Below, in pieces: positions 1 through 9,113 of a stretch of 64,000 nucleotides of DNA. Each line of letters opens with the position of its first letter. The first letter of the stretch is position 1. A model generated the notes under the pieces. The model searched no databases. It saw nothing but the letters and a program-made list of their open reading frames with translations, and had not been told where the DNA came from. The position numbers were made by a program, and so were the translations under genes. The stretch spans positions 1 to 64,000 of the forward strand of contig VGLJ01000009.1 in NCBI GenBank assembly GCA_016866775.1. The letters run 5' to 3'. Origin of the DNA: Candidatus Rokuibacteriota bacterium. GTDB lineage: Bacteria > Methylomirabilota > Methylomirabilia > Rokubacteriales > CSP1-6.

Positions 1-274
1 CGGGCCCGGCATCGCAGATCTGGGCGTACCGCAGCAGCGCGGGATCGACGGCCGCCACGTGCGCGGGCAGCCCCCCGGAGAGGCTCCAGTGCAATGCGTC
101 GATCAATACCGACGCGTTCGCCCGCTTCGATCGCGCGACCACGTGCGCCGCGGGGGTGAGCGTGCGCACGCCCGTGTAGACCGCGAACTCGAGACAGACC
201 TGCAGCCCGTACTGCGCGGCGCGATCGCAGAGGTCGCAGAAGCGCTCGAGCGTCCGCGACAGTGTCCGGGTCAC
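1..274 (-). CDS. Sugar phosphate isomerase/epimerase-like TIM-barrel protein, N-terminally truncated and cut by the window edge
   Basis: Translating the minus strand from a GTG at 274 gives a frame that stays open to the window edge. It contains ERFCDLCDRAAQYGLQVCLEF-like residues, then VLIDALHWSLSGG and YAQICDAGP. These match the middle and C-terminal half of xylose isomerase-like TIM-barrel proteins, with the metal-binding Glu of CLEF and the Asp and His of LIDALHW. Family members carry about 90 residues before this point. Here only about ten are possible, because the sensor gene upstream occupies the same DNA and ends four bases before the GTG. The gene therefore looks N-terminally truncated. 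Whether a product is made is unknown, and the C-terminus lies outside the window. Confidence 0.55.
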   Translation of the reverse strand, partial: MTRTLSRTLERFCDLCDRAAQYGLQVCLEFAVYTGVRTLTPAAHVVARSKRANASVLIDALHWSLSGGLPAHVAAVDPALLRYAQICDAGP

Positions 275-278
275 GGCG

Positions 279-1469
279 CTAGGGCGACGGCGGCTCCGGA
301 GCCGAGCGACGGAGGTCGAGCAGCGCGTCCATGCTCTCCCCGCGCCGCTCGAACGCGAGCTGCGTGATGTTGATCATGCGGCGCACGATCTCGCGGACGG
401 CTTCCGCGTTCCGGATGGCGTCGTCGATCTGGGTCTTGTGCGCGGGGTCCTCGACCTCGCGCGCGAGCAGCGCGAGCTGTCCGAGCAGCGGGTTGAGCGG
501 GTTCAGGATCTCGTGCGCGGTCGCGCGCGCGAGCGCGGCGACGCTTCGCAGGACCTCGCGCTGCGCGTCCTCGCTCCGCTTGCGCTCCGTGTGGTCGAGC
601 AGCTCACCTTCGACGCGCCACACGCCGGGCTCGTCCTCGAACTTCGCCACGGTCGCGAGGACGCAGCGCTGCCGCCCGTCGGCGCGGAGCAGCCGCAGCT
701 CGACGTCGCTCACCGCGTCCTCGGAGCCGAGGCGCGTGACGAGCCGCTCCCACTCGCGAGGATCGGCGAGGAGCTCGGCGAAGCGCCGGCCCAGGACCGC
801 GTCGCGCGTGTCGGCGCCCATGATCTTCGCGAGCGACAGGTTGCCGTCGATGGTCCGGCCGTCCATGCTCGCGACGAAGGTGCCGGCCGGACTGCGATCG
901 AACAGCGCGCGATACCGCTGCTCGGTGATCCTGAGCTTGTGCTCGAGGTCGATGCCCTGGCGCCGGCGGCGGACGAGCGACGCGATGGACGGGCCGAGGT
1001 TCGCAAGGTCCTCGACGAGCTCGACGTCCAGCTCGCGGGGTCGCGTGTCGAAGAAGGAGAGGATCACCGCGGGATCCTCCCCAGGCACCGGCAGCGTGAG
1101 AGCGCAGCGCAGTCCGAAATCCCTGGCGAACGACGCGCGCGCGAAGCGCGGCTCCTCGAGGACGTCATTCGTGACGATCGGCGCGCGTGATTCCCAGGCG
1201 GCACCGGGGAGCCCGACGCCCCGGTCGATGACGAATCCGAGCACGATGTCGACGAAGGGCCGGTGCGCCTCGTCGCGGCAGTAGGACACCGGCACCATCT
1301 CCAGCGTGGCGCCGTCCGGCCGCGCGAGCCACGCCTCCGCGACGGCCCAGGCGTGCGCTTCCGACAACAGGCGGAGGACCGTCGCGAGCGCGCGGTCGAC
1401 GTCCTCGTGCCGGCAGGCGGCGCGTACCGCTTTGCGGAGGCGGAGCGTCTCCGCCTGGCGCTGGCTCAT
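279..1469 (-). CDS. GAF-PAS-HisKA sensor protein without an ATPase domain
   Basis: The product is 396 residues. A GAF-like sensor domain covers about 10-165, a PAS domain about 183-295 (YRALFDRSPAGTFV), and a histidine-kinase dimerisation helix about 310-375 with the H-box H319-E320 in ATAHEILNPLNP. The chain then ends after a short tail. No N, G1 or G2 box of the HATPase_c domain is present, so it cannot autophosphorylate by itself. It could be a phosphoacceptor partner for another kinase, or a truncated kinase. The ATG at 1469 overlaps the TGA of the upstream M20 gene as ATGA, which fixes the start and indicates translational coupling. There is no membrane segment, so the protein is cytoplasmic. 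Confidence 0.8.
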   Translation of the reverse strand: MSQRQAETLRLRKAVRAACRHEDVDRALATVLRLLSEAHAWAVAEAWLARPDGATLEMVPVSYCRDEAHRPFVDIVLGFVIDRGVGLPGAAWESRAPIVTNDVLEEPRFARASFARDFGLRCALTLPVPGEDPAVILSFFDTRPRELDVELVEDLANLGPSIASLVRRRRQGIDLEHKLRITEQRYRALFDRSPAGTFVASMDGRTIDGNLSLAKIMGADTRDAVLGRRFAELLADPREWERLVTRLGSEDAVSDVELRLLRADGRQRCVLATVAKFEDEPGVWRVEGELLDHTERKRSEDAQREVLRSVAALARATAHEILNPLNPLLGQLALLAREVEDPAHKTQIDDAIRNAEAVREIVRRMINITQLAFERRGESMDALLDLRRSAPEPPSP

Positions 1470-2818
1470 CCGAGGAAGAGCTCGCAGGTGTCGAGCCACG
1501 CCTGCGTCGTGAGCCCGAGCGATTCCACGTCGACGCGCTCGTCGTTGCCGTGGACGCGCGAGCCCATCGCCTCGGCGGTGACCGCGCGCGAGAAGAGGCC
1601 GAACCCGTACGCCACCGCGCCGTGCTCGCGGAAGTACGGCGCGTCGGTGAAGCCGAGGATGAGCTTCGGCAAGAGCTTCGCGCCGGGATAGTGGCCGTCG
1701 ACGACCGTCGCGAGCACGTCCCACAGCGGCGTGCCCGTCGGCGACGACGACGCGTTCTTCGAGAACAGCTTCTCGATCGTCACGTGCTCCATCAGGTCGC
1801 CGAGCGCCTTGTCGAGGTGGCGGCGCACCTCGTCCTCGGTGTCGCCGGGCACGGTGCGGATGTCCACCTCGATGTCGGCGATGTTGGGGATGACGTTCGT
1901 CTTCAGGCCCGCGTGACAGATGTTCGGCGAGAACGTCGTGTGGGTGTTGGACCAGAGGATCTTCGCGAGCGCCGTGGGCAGCGCGTCGATCGACTCTTCC
2001 ACGCTCACCGGATCCATCAGCGCCTGCTTGATCCCGGGATCGAGGTCGAGCGAGCCCACGAACCCGCGCCACAGCTCGTCGACGTAGGGCGCGGGGCGGT
2101 AGTCCGCGAGGCGCGTGATGATCTGCGCGGCCTTCACGAGCGCGTTGTCCGCGCGGTACGGCGTCGAGCCGTGGCCCGGCGTCCCCTTCACGCGGAGGCG
2201 CCGCCACGCGACGCCCTTTTCGCCGACGTGGACGACCACGTTGAGCGTGCCGCCGTGCGCGCTGACCGTGCCGCCGTTCTCGGTCAGCACGTAGTCCGCG
2301 CGCAGCGCGTCCCAGTGCTTCTTGCAGACGTACCCCGCCCCGTGGAGCCCGCCCGCCTCTTCGTCGGCGCACGCGAGATAGACCAGCGTGCCGCGCGGCC
2401 TCCATCCCTTCTTCGCCAGCGTCTTGAACGCGACGGCCTGCGACGCCGTGAGGTTCAGCATGTCGACGGCGCCGCGACCCCACACCTCGCCGTTCACGAG
2501 CTCACCGCCGAACGGATCGCGGCTCCACGTCTGCGGCGTGACCGGGACCACGTCCGTGTGGCCCATCAGACACAGGGTCGGCGCCGTGGGATCGCTGCCC
2601 TCGATGCGCGCCACGAGGCTCGTGCGCCCGGGCGCGCCGTCGGGCTGGAACACCTGGACGTCGAGGCCGCTGCCCTCGAGGTACGCGCGCAGCGTGTCGC
2701 TGTTGCGCACTTCGTGGCCGGACGCGATGCTGCCGTCGTTCACGCACTGGTTGCGGATGAGCTGCTGCAGCAGCTCGACGGTCTGGCCGCTCAACGCCTC
2801 GTTCATGATTCCGGCCAC
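1466..2818 (-). CDS. M20/M25/M40 family metallo-hydrolase (carboxypeptidase/deacylase type)
   Basis: This is a zinc-dependent amidohydrolase of the M20 family, which removes acyl or amino-acid groups from small peptides or N-acyl amino acids. With the GTG start it has 450 residues. Metal motifs are visible: GHTDVVPV (H87, D89), GRGAVDM (D119) and ADEEAGG (E153/E154, the general base and a ligand), with further ligands expected in TENGG and FTDAPYFREHG. The lid/dimerisation insert follows residue 200. The start is ambiguous: GTG at 2818 has a GGGGAAG ribosome site, while an in-frame ATG at 2806 is four codons downstream. No signal peptide is seen. It is divergent from the peptide ABC operon, so it may process imported peptides, but that is inference. 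Confidence 0.88.
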   Translation of the reverse strand: MAGIMNEALSGQTVELLQQLIRNQCVNDGSIASGHEVRNSDTLRAYLEGSGLDVQVFQPDGAPGRTSLVARIEGSDPTAPTLCLMGHTDVVPVTPQTWSRDPFGGELVNGEVWGRGAVDMLNLTASQAVAFKTLAKKGWRPRGTLVYLACADEEAGGLHGAGYVCKKHWDALRADYVLTENGGTVSAHGGTLNVVVHVGEKGVAWRRLRVKGTPGHGSTPYRADNALVKAAQIITRLADYRPAPYVDELWRGFVGSLDLDPGIKQALMDPVSVEESIDALPTALAKILWSNTHTTFSPNICHAGLKTNVIPNIADIEVDIRTVPGDTEDEVRRHLDKALGDLMEHVTIEKLFSKNASSSPTGTPLWDVLATVVDGHYPGAKLLPKLILGFTDAPYFREHGAVAYGFGLFSRAVTAEAMGSRVHGNDERVDVESLGLTTQAWLDTCELFLG

Positions 2819-2855
2819 GATATCACTTCCCCGGCCGCCCGCCGTCGGTCACGTC

Positions 2856-2884
2856 TGGACTTGCCTCGCGAATCTCACGATAAT
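2856..2884 (+). promoter_or_regulatory. Candidate sigma-70-type promoter for the peptide ABC operon
   Basis: TGGACT at 2856-2861 and GATAAT at 2879-2884 are separated by 17 bases, the optimal spacing. Four of six and five of six bases match the consensus. The predicted start lies about 45 bases before the ATG at 2935, leaving room for the GGGAGG ribosome site. The stretch is unusually AT-rich for this DNA. No experimental support. Confidence 0.4.
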
Positions 2885-2934
2885 CGGCCCTCCGGAGAGG
2901 GGCCCGAGCGCGCCGCTTCGAACAGGGAGGCGTC

Positions 2935-4959
2935 ATGAGAAAGCGTACCGTCCGATCCCGACTCACAGTCGCCCTCGTCGCGGGAGTCGTCAGTTGCGTC
3001 GTCGTGGTCGGCGCGGTGGCGCAGAGCAAGAACGCTTACATCGGCAAGCTCGAAGGCCCGGAAGTCGTCACCGATCCCGCGAAGTTCCCCAAGACGTTCA
3101 AAGAAGCGCCGCAGCTCGCGGCCCTCGTGAAGGCGGGCAAGCTGCCGCCCGTCGCCGAGCGCATCGGGCAGGACCCGCTCGTCCTCAAGCCGCTGAAGGA
3201 GATCGGGAAATACGGCGGCACGTGGCGCGCCGGCTTCACGGGCCCGGCGGACTTCTGGAACGGCTTCCGCTGCTGCTCCGGGCCCGACCATCTCATGTTC
3301 TGGGACTACACGGGCGACAAGGTCGTGCCGAACCTCGCCAAGGGCCTCGAGATGCAGGACGGCGGCAAGACGTGGCTCCTGCACCTGCGCCGCGGCATGA
3401 AGTGGAGCGACGGCAAGCCCTTCACCGCCGACGACTTCGTGTTCTGGTACGAGGACATCTACAAGAACAAGGACCTCGTCCCCACGCCGTCATCCGCCAT
3501 GGCGATCAACGGCAAGCAGGGATCGATCGAGAAGGTCGACACCCACACGGTGCGCTACAGGTTCCCCGAGCCGTACTTCATGTTCCCCGACGTGCTCGCC
3601 GGCTCCACGGAGCTCGCGGGGCAGATGTGGGGGTATCGCGCGCTGGGCGGCTTCGCGCCGGCGCACTACATGAAGCAGTTCCTTCCGAAGTACGCGGGAC
3701 AGGCCGAGCTCGACAAGAAGGCGAAGGACGCGAAGTTCGACAGCTGGGTGCGCCTGTTCGTCGCCCAGAACGACTGGGCCCGCAACCCGGATCTTCCCGT
3801 GCTGTCGCCGTGGAAGACCGCGACGCCGATCAACACGCCCACGTGGACGCTCGAACGCAACCCGTACAGCGTGTTCGTCGACACCGCGGGGAACCAGCTT
3901 CCGTACATCGACAAGGTCGTGCTGACGCTGGCGGAGAACCTCGAGGTGCTCAACCTGCGCGCGATCGCGGGTGAGTACGACTACGCCTCCCGCCACGTCG
4001 ACCTGGGCAAGCTCCCCGTCTTCATCGAGAACCAGCAGAAGGGCAACTACAAGGTCCACCTCGATCCCGGCGACTACTGCGACCTGATCATCAAGTTCAA
4101 CCTCAACTACGACGCCGACCCGGAGATCGGGAAGTGGTTCAACACCGCCGACTTCCGGCGCGCGCTCTCGCTCGGCATCGACCGGGCCCAGATCAACGAA
4201 ACGTTCTGGCTCGGCACGGGCACGCCGGGCTCGGTCGTGCCCGCGGATCACAACAAGTACAATCCCGGGCCGCAGTACCGGAAGCTCTGGTCGACGCTCG
4301 ACGTCAAGAAAGCCAACGAGATGCTCGACAAGATCGGGCTCTCGAAGAAGGACGCGGAAGGCTATCGCATGCGCGCCGACGGCAAGGGCCGGCTGCGCAT
4401 CGAGATCATGACGCTCGGCGGCCAGTTCGTGCAGTACACGCAGATCTCCGAAATGATCCGTGAGCAGTGGAAGAAGATCGGCATCGACCTGAGGGTGCAG
4501 GAAGTGGAGCGGAGCCTCGCGCTCAAGCGCACCGCCGCGAACGAGCAGCAGCTCGGCGCCTGGAACAACGACGGCAGCGAGCACCTCTTCACGTTCCCGC
4601 TCCACGTGTTCCCGTTCGAGGTCGACGCCGTCGCGTCCTCGGGGCCGCTCTACGCGAGGTGGTTCCAGTCCGGCGGCACGCAGGGGAAGGAGCCCGAGCC
4701 GCGGATGAAGGAGCTGATGGACAAGTGGAGGAAGGCGTTCGGCGTGCCCGAGAAGGAGCGCATCCAGCTCGGCAAGGAGGTCTGGAAGATCGCCGCCGAG
4801 GAGGTCTACATCATCGGCGTGGTCGGTCAGGCCCCGGCCGCCATGGGTGTGCGTGTCGTCAAGAACAGCATGGGCAACATCCCGGCGCGCATGTACAACA
4901 GCCCGGACGGCAAGACGCCGGGCATCTCGCGGCCGGCGACGTTCTTCTGGAAGAACTGA
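2935..4959 (+). CDS. ABC transporter substrate-binding protein, family 5 (peptide/nickel type)
   Basis: This is the extracytoplasmic solute-binding protein of a peptide-type ABC importer. The 674-residue product starts with a basic region and a hydrophobic core (residues 1-29) ending in AVAQS, a signal-peptide pattern. The SBP_bac_5 core follows, with the early-domain motif TWLLHLRRGMKWSDGKPFTADDFVFWYED around residues 143-172. Later motifs FRRALSLGIDR and RMRADGKGRLRIEI are also typical. At 674 residues it is longer than the usual 500-550, as in the subgroup common in alpha-proteobacteria and Rokubacteria. A strong ribosome site (GGGAGG) precedes the ATG. It is the first gene of a five-gene operon that continues with two permeases and two ATPases. 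The ligand cannot be told from sequence. Confidence 0.92.
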   Translation: MRKRTVRSRLTVALVAGVVSCVVVVGAVAQSKNAYIGKLEGPEVVTDPAKFPKTFKEAPQLAALVKAGKLPPVAERIGQDPLVLKPLKEIGKYGGTWRAGFTGPADFWNGFRCCSGPDHLMFWDYTGDKVVPNLAKGLEMQDGGKTWLLHLRRGMKWSDGKPFTADDFVFWYEDIYKNKDLVPTPSSAMAINGKQGSIEKVDTHTVRYRFPEPYFMFPDVLAGSTELAGQMWGYRALGGFAPAHYMKQFLPKYAGQAELDKKAKDAKFDSWVRLFVAQNDWARNPDLPVLSPWKTATPINTPTWTLERNPYSVFVDTAGNQLPYIDKVVLTLAENLEVLNLRAIAGEYDYASRHVDLGKLPVFIENQQKGNYKVHLDPGDYCDLIIKFNLNYDADPEIGKWFNTADFRRALSLGIDRAQINETFWLGTGTPGSVVPADHNKYNPGPQYRKLWSTLDVKKANEMLDKIGLSKKDAEGYRMRADGKGRLRIEIMTLGGQFVQYTQISEMIREQWKKIGIDLRVQEVERSLALKRTAANEQQLGAWNNDGSEHLFTFPLHVFPFEVDAVASSGPLYARWFQSGGTQGKEPEPRMKELMDKWRKAFGVPEKERIQLGKEVWKIAAEEVYIIGVVGQAPAAMGVRVVKNSMGNIPARMYNSPDGKTPGISRPATFFWKN

Positions 4960-4979
4960 GGTAACCGGAGGGCACGACG

Positions 4980-5969
4980 GTGCTCGCGTACGTCGGCCGT
5001 CGTGCCCTCCTCGCCGTCTTCACCGTCTGGGCGATCTCCGTCCTCTCGTTCGCGATCATCCAGCTTCCGCCCGGCGACTACGTGACGTCGTACATCGCGC
5101 AGATGGCGTCGACGGGCAGCGTCGTGTCCGAAGAAGAGGCGCAGCAGCTCCGCATCCAGTACGGCCTCGGGCAGCCGTACTACGTCCAGTATCTGAAGTG
5201 GATGAACCTGGTCGTGCGCGGCGAGTTCGGCATGTCGATGGAGTGGCGCCGGCCCGTCACCGAGGTGATCGGTGACCGGTTGTGGCTGACGATGGTCGTC
5301 TCCCTCGCGGCGCTCGTGCTCACGTGGGTGCTCGCGCTGCCGATCGGCATCTATTCCGCGGTCCGCCAGTACTCACCCGGCGACTACGCCGCGACGTTCG
5401 TCGGCTTCATCGGCCTCGCGGTCCCGAACTTCCTGCTCGCGCTCGTCCTGCTCTACTTCGGGTTCGTGTTCCTCAACGCGCACGTCGGCGGGCTCTTCTC
5501 GCCGGAGATGCAGGACGCGGAGTGGTCCGGGGCGCGCGTGTGGGACCTGATGAAGCACCTGCCGATGCCGGCGCTGATCCTCGGGCTCGCGGGCACGGCC
5601 CAGCAGATCCGCATCATGCGCGCGAACCTCCTCGACGAGCTGCGCAAGCCGTACGTCGTGACCGCGCGCTCGAAAGGCCTGACCGAGCTGCGGCTGATCC
5701 TCAAGTATCCGGTGCGCGTGGCGCTGAACCCGTTCGCGAGCACGATCGGCTACACGCTGCCGTACATCGTGTCGGGCAGCATCATCGTCTCGCTCGTCCT
5801 CGGGCTGCCGACCGTGGGGCCGCTGCTGCTCAAGGCGCTCATCGCGCAGGACATGTTCCTCGCGGGCACGATCGTGCTGCTCCTCGGCCTGATGACCGTC
5901 ATCGGCACGCTGATCTCGGACATCCTCCTCGTGTGGATCGATCCCCGGATCCGCCTCGAGGAGACGTAA
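4980..5969 (+). CDS. ABC transporter permease, DppB/OppB family
   Basis: This is the inner-membrane permease subunit of the peptide-type importer. The 329-residue product has an N-terminal membrane helix (AVFTVWAISVLSFAIIQLPPGDY) followed by a periplasmic loop. The BPD_transp_1 core of five or so helices follows. The cytoplasmic EAA loop that docks the ATPase is recognisable around TARSKGLTELRLILKYPVRVALNP. The start is GTG at 4980, 20 bases after the binding-protein stop and preceded by GGAGGG. It abuts the next permease directly (TAA then GTG). Its length and layout are normal for DppB. Confidence 0.92.
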   Translation: MLAYVGRRALLAVFTVWAISVLSFAIIQLPPGDYVTSYIAQMASTGSVVSEEEAQQLRIQYGLGQPYYVQYLKWMNLVVRGEFGMSMEWRRPVTEVIGDRLWLTMVVSLAALVLTWVLALPIGIYSAVRQYSPGDYAATFVGFIGLAVPNFLLALVLLYFGFVFLNAHVGGLFSPEMQDAEWSGARVWDLMKHLPMPALILGLAGTAQQIRIMRANLLDELRKPYVVTARSKGLTELRLILKYPVRVALNPFASTIGYTLPYIVSGSIIVSLVLGLPTVGPLLLKALIAQDMFLAGTIVLLLGLMTVIGTLISDILLVWIDPRIRLEET

Positions 5970-7121
5970 GTGGCCGTCCTCGCGCCGCCGACCACGCCCG
6001 CGCACGAGCCCGCGCCGCTCGCGCTGCCCGAGCAGCGGATCTTCGTCGCGTCGCAGTGGCAGCTCATGTGGTGGCGCTTCCGCAAGCACAGGCTCGCGAT
6101 GGTGAGCAGCGTGATCGTCATCGGCTTCTACCTGGTCGTGCTCGGCGCGGACTTCCTCGCCTACGCCGACCCGGACAGGTCCGAGGCGCAGCGCTCGCTC
6201 ATGCCGCCGCAGCGCGTCTACTTCTTCGACGGCTGGCGCTTCGCGCCGTACGTCCACGGCTTCAAGGGCGCGCGCGATCCGAACACGTTCAAGCGTGTCT
6301 ACGTGGCGGATCCCACGCAGAAAGTGCCCGTGCGGTTCTTCGCCGAGGGCTTCGAGTACAGATTCCTCGGGCTGATCCCGACGACGCGGCACCTGATCGG
6401 CGTCGACCGCGGCCGCGACGCGTCGACGACGATCTTCCTGCTCGGCACCGACCTGCAGGGGCGCGATCTCTGGTCGCGCCTGATGTACGGCACGCGCATC
6501 TCGCTCACGATCGGGCTCCTCGGCGTGACCATGAGCCTCGTGCTCGGCGTGGTCCTCGGCGGGCTCTCCGGCTTCTACGGCGGCATCACCGACACGATCA
6601 TCCAGCGCACGATCGAGATCTTGCGATCGATCCCCACGATCCCGCTGTGGATGGGTCTCGCCGCGGCGCTGCCGCGGGAGTGGACGATCCTGCAGGTCTA
6701 CTTCGCGATCACCATCATCATCTCGCTGCTCGGGTGGACGGAGCTCGCGCGCGTGGTGCGCGGGCGCTTCCTCGCGATGCGCGAGGAAGACTTCGTGGTC
6801 TCCGCGCGGCTCGTGGGCTGCAGCCAGCTCCGCACGATCTTCGTGCACATGGTGCCGTCGTTCATGAGCCACATCATCGCCGCCACCACGCTCGCGCTGC
6901 CCGCGATGATCATCAGCGAGACCGCGCTGAGCTTCCTCGGCCTGGGCCTGCGCCCGCCCGCGATCAGCTGGGGCGTGCTGCTGCAGCAGGCGCAGAACGT
7001 GCAGACCGTGGCGATCTCGCCGTGGCTGATGCTCCCCGCGGTCCCCGTCATCATCGCCGTCATGGCGTTCAACTTCCTGGGCGACGGGCTGAGAGACGCC
7101 GCGGACCCCTATGGCCGCTGA
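5970..7121 (+). CDS. ABC transporter permease, DppC/OppC family
   Basis: This is the second permease of the importer, pairing with the DppB-like subunit. It has 383 residues. An N-terminal cytoplasmic stretch leads into a first membrane helix (MVSSVIVIGFYLVVLGADFLAY). A long periplasmic region of about 130 residues follows, with the conserved LLGTDLQGRDLWSRLMYGTRISL segment before the permease core. The EAA loop is at SARLVGCSQLRTIFVHMVPS. The large N-terminal extension is typical of the OppC_N subgroup. The GTG start immediately follows the preceding stop, and the 3' end overlaps the next gene by 11 bases. Confidence 0.92.
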   Translation: MAVLAPPTTPAHEPAPLALPEQRIFVASQWQLMWWRFRKHRLAMVSSVIVIGFYLVVLGADFLAYADPDRSEAQRSLMPPQRVYFFDGWRFAPYVHGFKGARDPNTFKRVYVADPTQKVPVRFFAEGFEYRFLGLIPTTRHLIGVDRGRDASTTIFLLGTDLQGRDLWSRLMYGTRISLTIGLLGVTMSLVLGVVLGGLSGFYGGITDTIIQRTIEILRSIPTIPLWMGLAAALPREWTILQVYFAITIIISLLGWTELARVVRGRFLAMREEDFVVSARLVGCSQLRTIFVHMVPSFMSHIIAATTLALPAMIISETALSFLGLGLRPPAISWGVLLQQAQNVQTVAISPWLMLPAVPVIIAVMAFNFLGDGLRDAADPYGR

Positions 7122-8103
7122 GCCGCTCCTGTCGGTGCGCAACCTGAAGACCTATTTCGCCCAGGACGAAGGTCTCGTGAAGGCCGTCGACGGCGTGAGC
7201 TTCGACGTCGCGCCGGGCTCGACGATGGCGATCGTCGGCGAGAGCGGATGCGGGAAGAGCGTGACGGCGCGGTCGATCCTTCGCATCGTCGACCGGCCGG
7301 GGCGCATCGTCGAGGGCGAGATCCTCTTCCGCCGCGGCGAGGCGGCGACGGACCTCGCGACGCTGGACGCGAACGGCGCCGAGATGCGCGCGATCCGCGG
7401 CGCCGAGATCGCGCTCATCTTCCAGGAGCCGATGTCGTCGTTCAGCCCCGTGCACAGCGTGGGCAACCAGATCGACGAGGCGATCCTCCTCCACCAGGCG
7501 GTGAGCCGGCGCGGCGCGCGCGACAAGACCATCGAGATGCTCCGGCGCGTCGGCGTGCCGTCGCCGGAGGAGCGCGTCGACCAGCTCTCGAACCAGCTCA
7601 GCGGCGGCCTGCGGCAGCGCGCGATGATCGCCATGGCCCTCTCCTGCCAGCCGACGCTGCTGATCGCCGACGAGCCGACGACCGCCCTCGACGTCACGAC
7701 GCAGACGCAGATCCTCGAGCTGATGCGCCAGCTGCAGAAGGAAGACGGCATGGCGATCATGCTGATCACGCACGACCTCGGCGTGGTCGCGGAGATGGCG
7801 ACCGACGTCGCGGTGATGTACCTCGGGCGCGTGGTCGAGCAGGCGCCGGTGGACGCGATCTTCCACGACCCGAAGCACCCGTACACGCGCGCGCTGCTGC
7901 GCTCGATCCCGCGTATTCGTTCGCGGACGCGCGAGCGGCTGACGCCGATCGCGGGCAGCGTGCCGCATCCCTTCGACCGGCCGCACGGCTGCTCGTTCCA
8001 TCCGCGCTGCACGGACTTCATCGCGGGCCGGTGCGACGCGAGCGCGCCGGAGCTCGGTCCGGCCGGCCCCGGCCACGCCGTGAGCTGCTTCCTCTACGAA
8101 TGA
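7111..8103 (+). CDS. ABC transporter ATP-binding protein, OppD/DppD type
   Basis: This is one of two nucleotide-binding subunits of the importer. In 330 residues it shows Walker A GESGCGKS (43-50), the Q-loop [12 protein letters not shown], the signature LSGGLRQRA, Walker B LLIADEPT and the switch histidine in ITHDLGVV. The C-terminal oligopeptide-transport extension has GCSFHPRC and a further cysteine (AGRCDAS). In the OppD/DppD family these cysteines can hold an Fe-S cluster. It overlaps the upstream permease by 11 bases and ends in an ATGA overlap with the partner ATPase. Confidence 0.93.
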   Translation: MAAEPLLSVRNLKTYFAQDEGLVKAVDGVSFDVAPGSTMAIVGESGCGKSVTARSILRIVDRPGRIVEGEILFRRGEAATDLATLDANGAEMRAIRGAEIALIFQEPMSSFSPVHSVGNQIDEAILLHQAVSRRGARDKTIEMLRRVGVPSPEERVDQLSNQLSGGLRQRAMIAMALSCQPTLLIADEPTTALDVTTQTQILELMRQLQKEDGMAIMLITHDLGVVAEMATDVAVMYLGRVVEQAPVDAIFHDPKHPYTRALLRSIPRIRSRTRERLTPIAGSVPHPFDRPHGCSFHPRCTDFIAGRCDASAPELGPAGPGHAVSCFLYE

Positions 8104-9104
8104 CGGCGCCGCTGCTCACGGTCAGCGGGCTTCGCAAGCACTTCCCGATCCGGAAGGGCTTCCTCAAGCGCACCGTCGGGCATGTGCGTGCGGTCGACGG
8201 CGTCGACTTCCACATCGACGAGGGCGAGACGCTGGGGCTCGTCGGCGAGAGCGGCTGCGGGAAGACGACGACCGCGCGGTGTCTGCTGCGCGCGATCGAG
8301 CCGACGGCCGGCACGATCACGATGCGCGTGAACGGCGGTGACGTAAACATCGGCGCGCTCGGCCGGTCGGAGCTCCGCGCGCTCCGGCGCCAGATGCAGA
8401 TGATCTTCCAGGACCCGTTCACGTCGCTGAACCCGCGGATGACGCTGCTCGACCTCGTCGGCGAGCCGCTGCTCGTCCACGGCATGAAGAGCCGCCGCGA
8501 GCGCGAAGACCGCGTGGCGGATCTTCTGCGCCGCGTCGGGCTCCGGCCCGAGTACATGCGGCGGTTTCCGCACGCGTTCAGCGGCGGCGAGCGCCAGCGC
8601 ATCGGGATCGCGCGCGCGCTCGCGCTGCATCCGCGCCTCGTCGTGGCGGACGAGCCGGTGTCAGCGCTCGACGTCTCGGTTCAGGCACAGATCCTGAACC
8701 TGCTGCTCGATCTCCAGGCGGACTTCGGACTGACCTACCTCTTCGTCGCGCACGACCTCAGTGTGGTCCGCCACATCAGCAACCGCGTGGCGGTGATGTA
8801 CGTCGGGCGCATCGTGGAGCTGGGCGGGACCGACCGGATCTTCAGCGCGCCGAAGCATCCGTACACGGCGGCGCTCCTCGCTGCCGTGCCGGAGCCGGAC
8901 CCGCGCGCGCGTGGCAAGCGCATCATGCTCCAGGGCGACGTCGCGAACCCGGCGAAGCCGCCCAGCGGCTGCCACTTCCATCCGCGCTGCCCCCACGCGA
9001 TCGATCGCTGCCGCACCGAGGTGCCGGTGCAGCAGCCTATCGCTCCCGGCCACGTGGTCGCGTGCCACCGCGCGCAGGAGCTGAAGCTCCCCGGCGTCGA
9101 CTGA
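8100..9104 (+). CDS. ABC transporter ATP-binding protein, OppF/DppF type
   Basis: This is the second ATPase of the importer (334 residues). It has the OppF hallmark of a long first loop ([24 protein letters not shown]), Walker A GESGCGKT (49-56), Q-loop [13 protein letters not shown], signature FSGGERQRI, Walker [12 protein letters not shown] and switch VAHDLSVV. The C-terminal [10 protein letters not shown] cysteine region is present. The start is set by the ATGA overlap with the stop of the OppD-like gene at 8100-8103. It is the last gene of the operon and ends nine bases before a convergent gene. All subunits needed for a complete transporter lie in 2935-9104. Confidence 0.93.
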   Translation: MTAPLLTVSGLRKHFPIRKGFLKRTVGHVRAVDGVDFHIDEGETLGLVGESGCGKTTTARCLLRAIEPTAGTITMRVNGGDVNIGALGRSELRALRRQMQMIFQDPFTSLNPRMTLLDLVGEPLLVHGMKSRREREDRVADLLRRVGLRPEYMRRFPHAFSGGERQRIGIARALALHPRLVVADEPVSALDVSVQAQILNLLLDLQADFGLTYLFVAHDLSVVRHISNRVAVMYVGRIVELGGTDRIFSAPKHPYTAALLAAVPEPDPRARGKRIMLQGDVANPAKPPSGCHFHPRCPHAIDRCRTEVPVQQPIAPGHVVACHRAQELKLPGVD

Positions 9105-9113
9105 ACACCGCCC

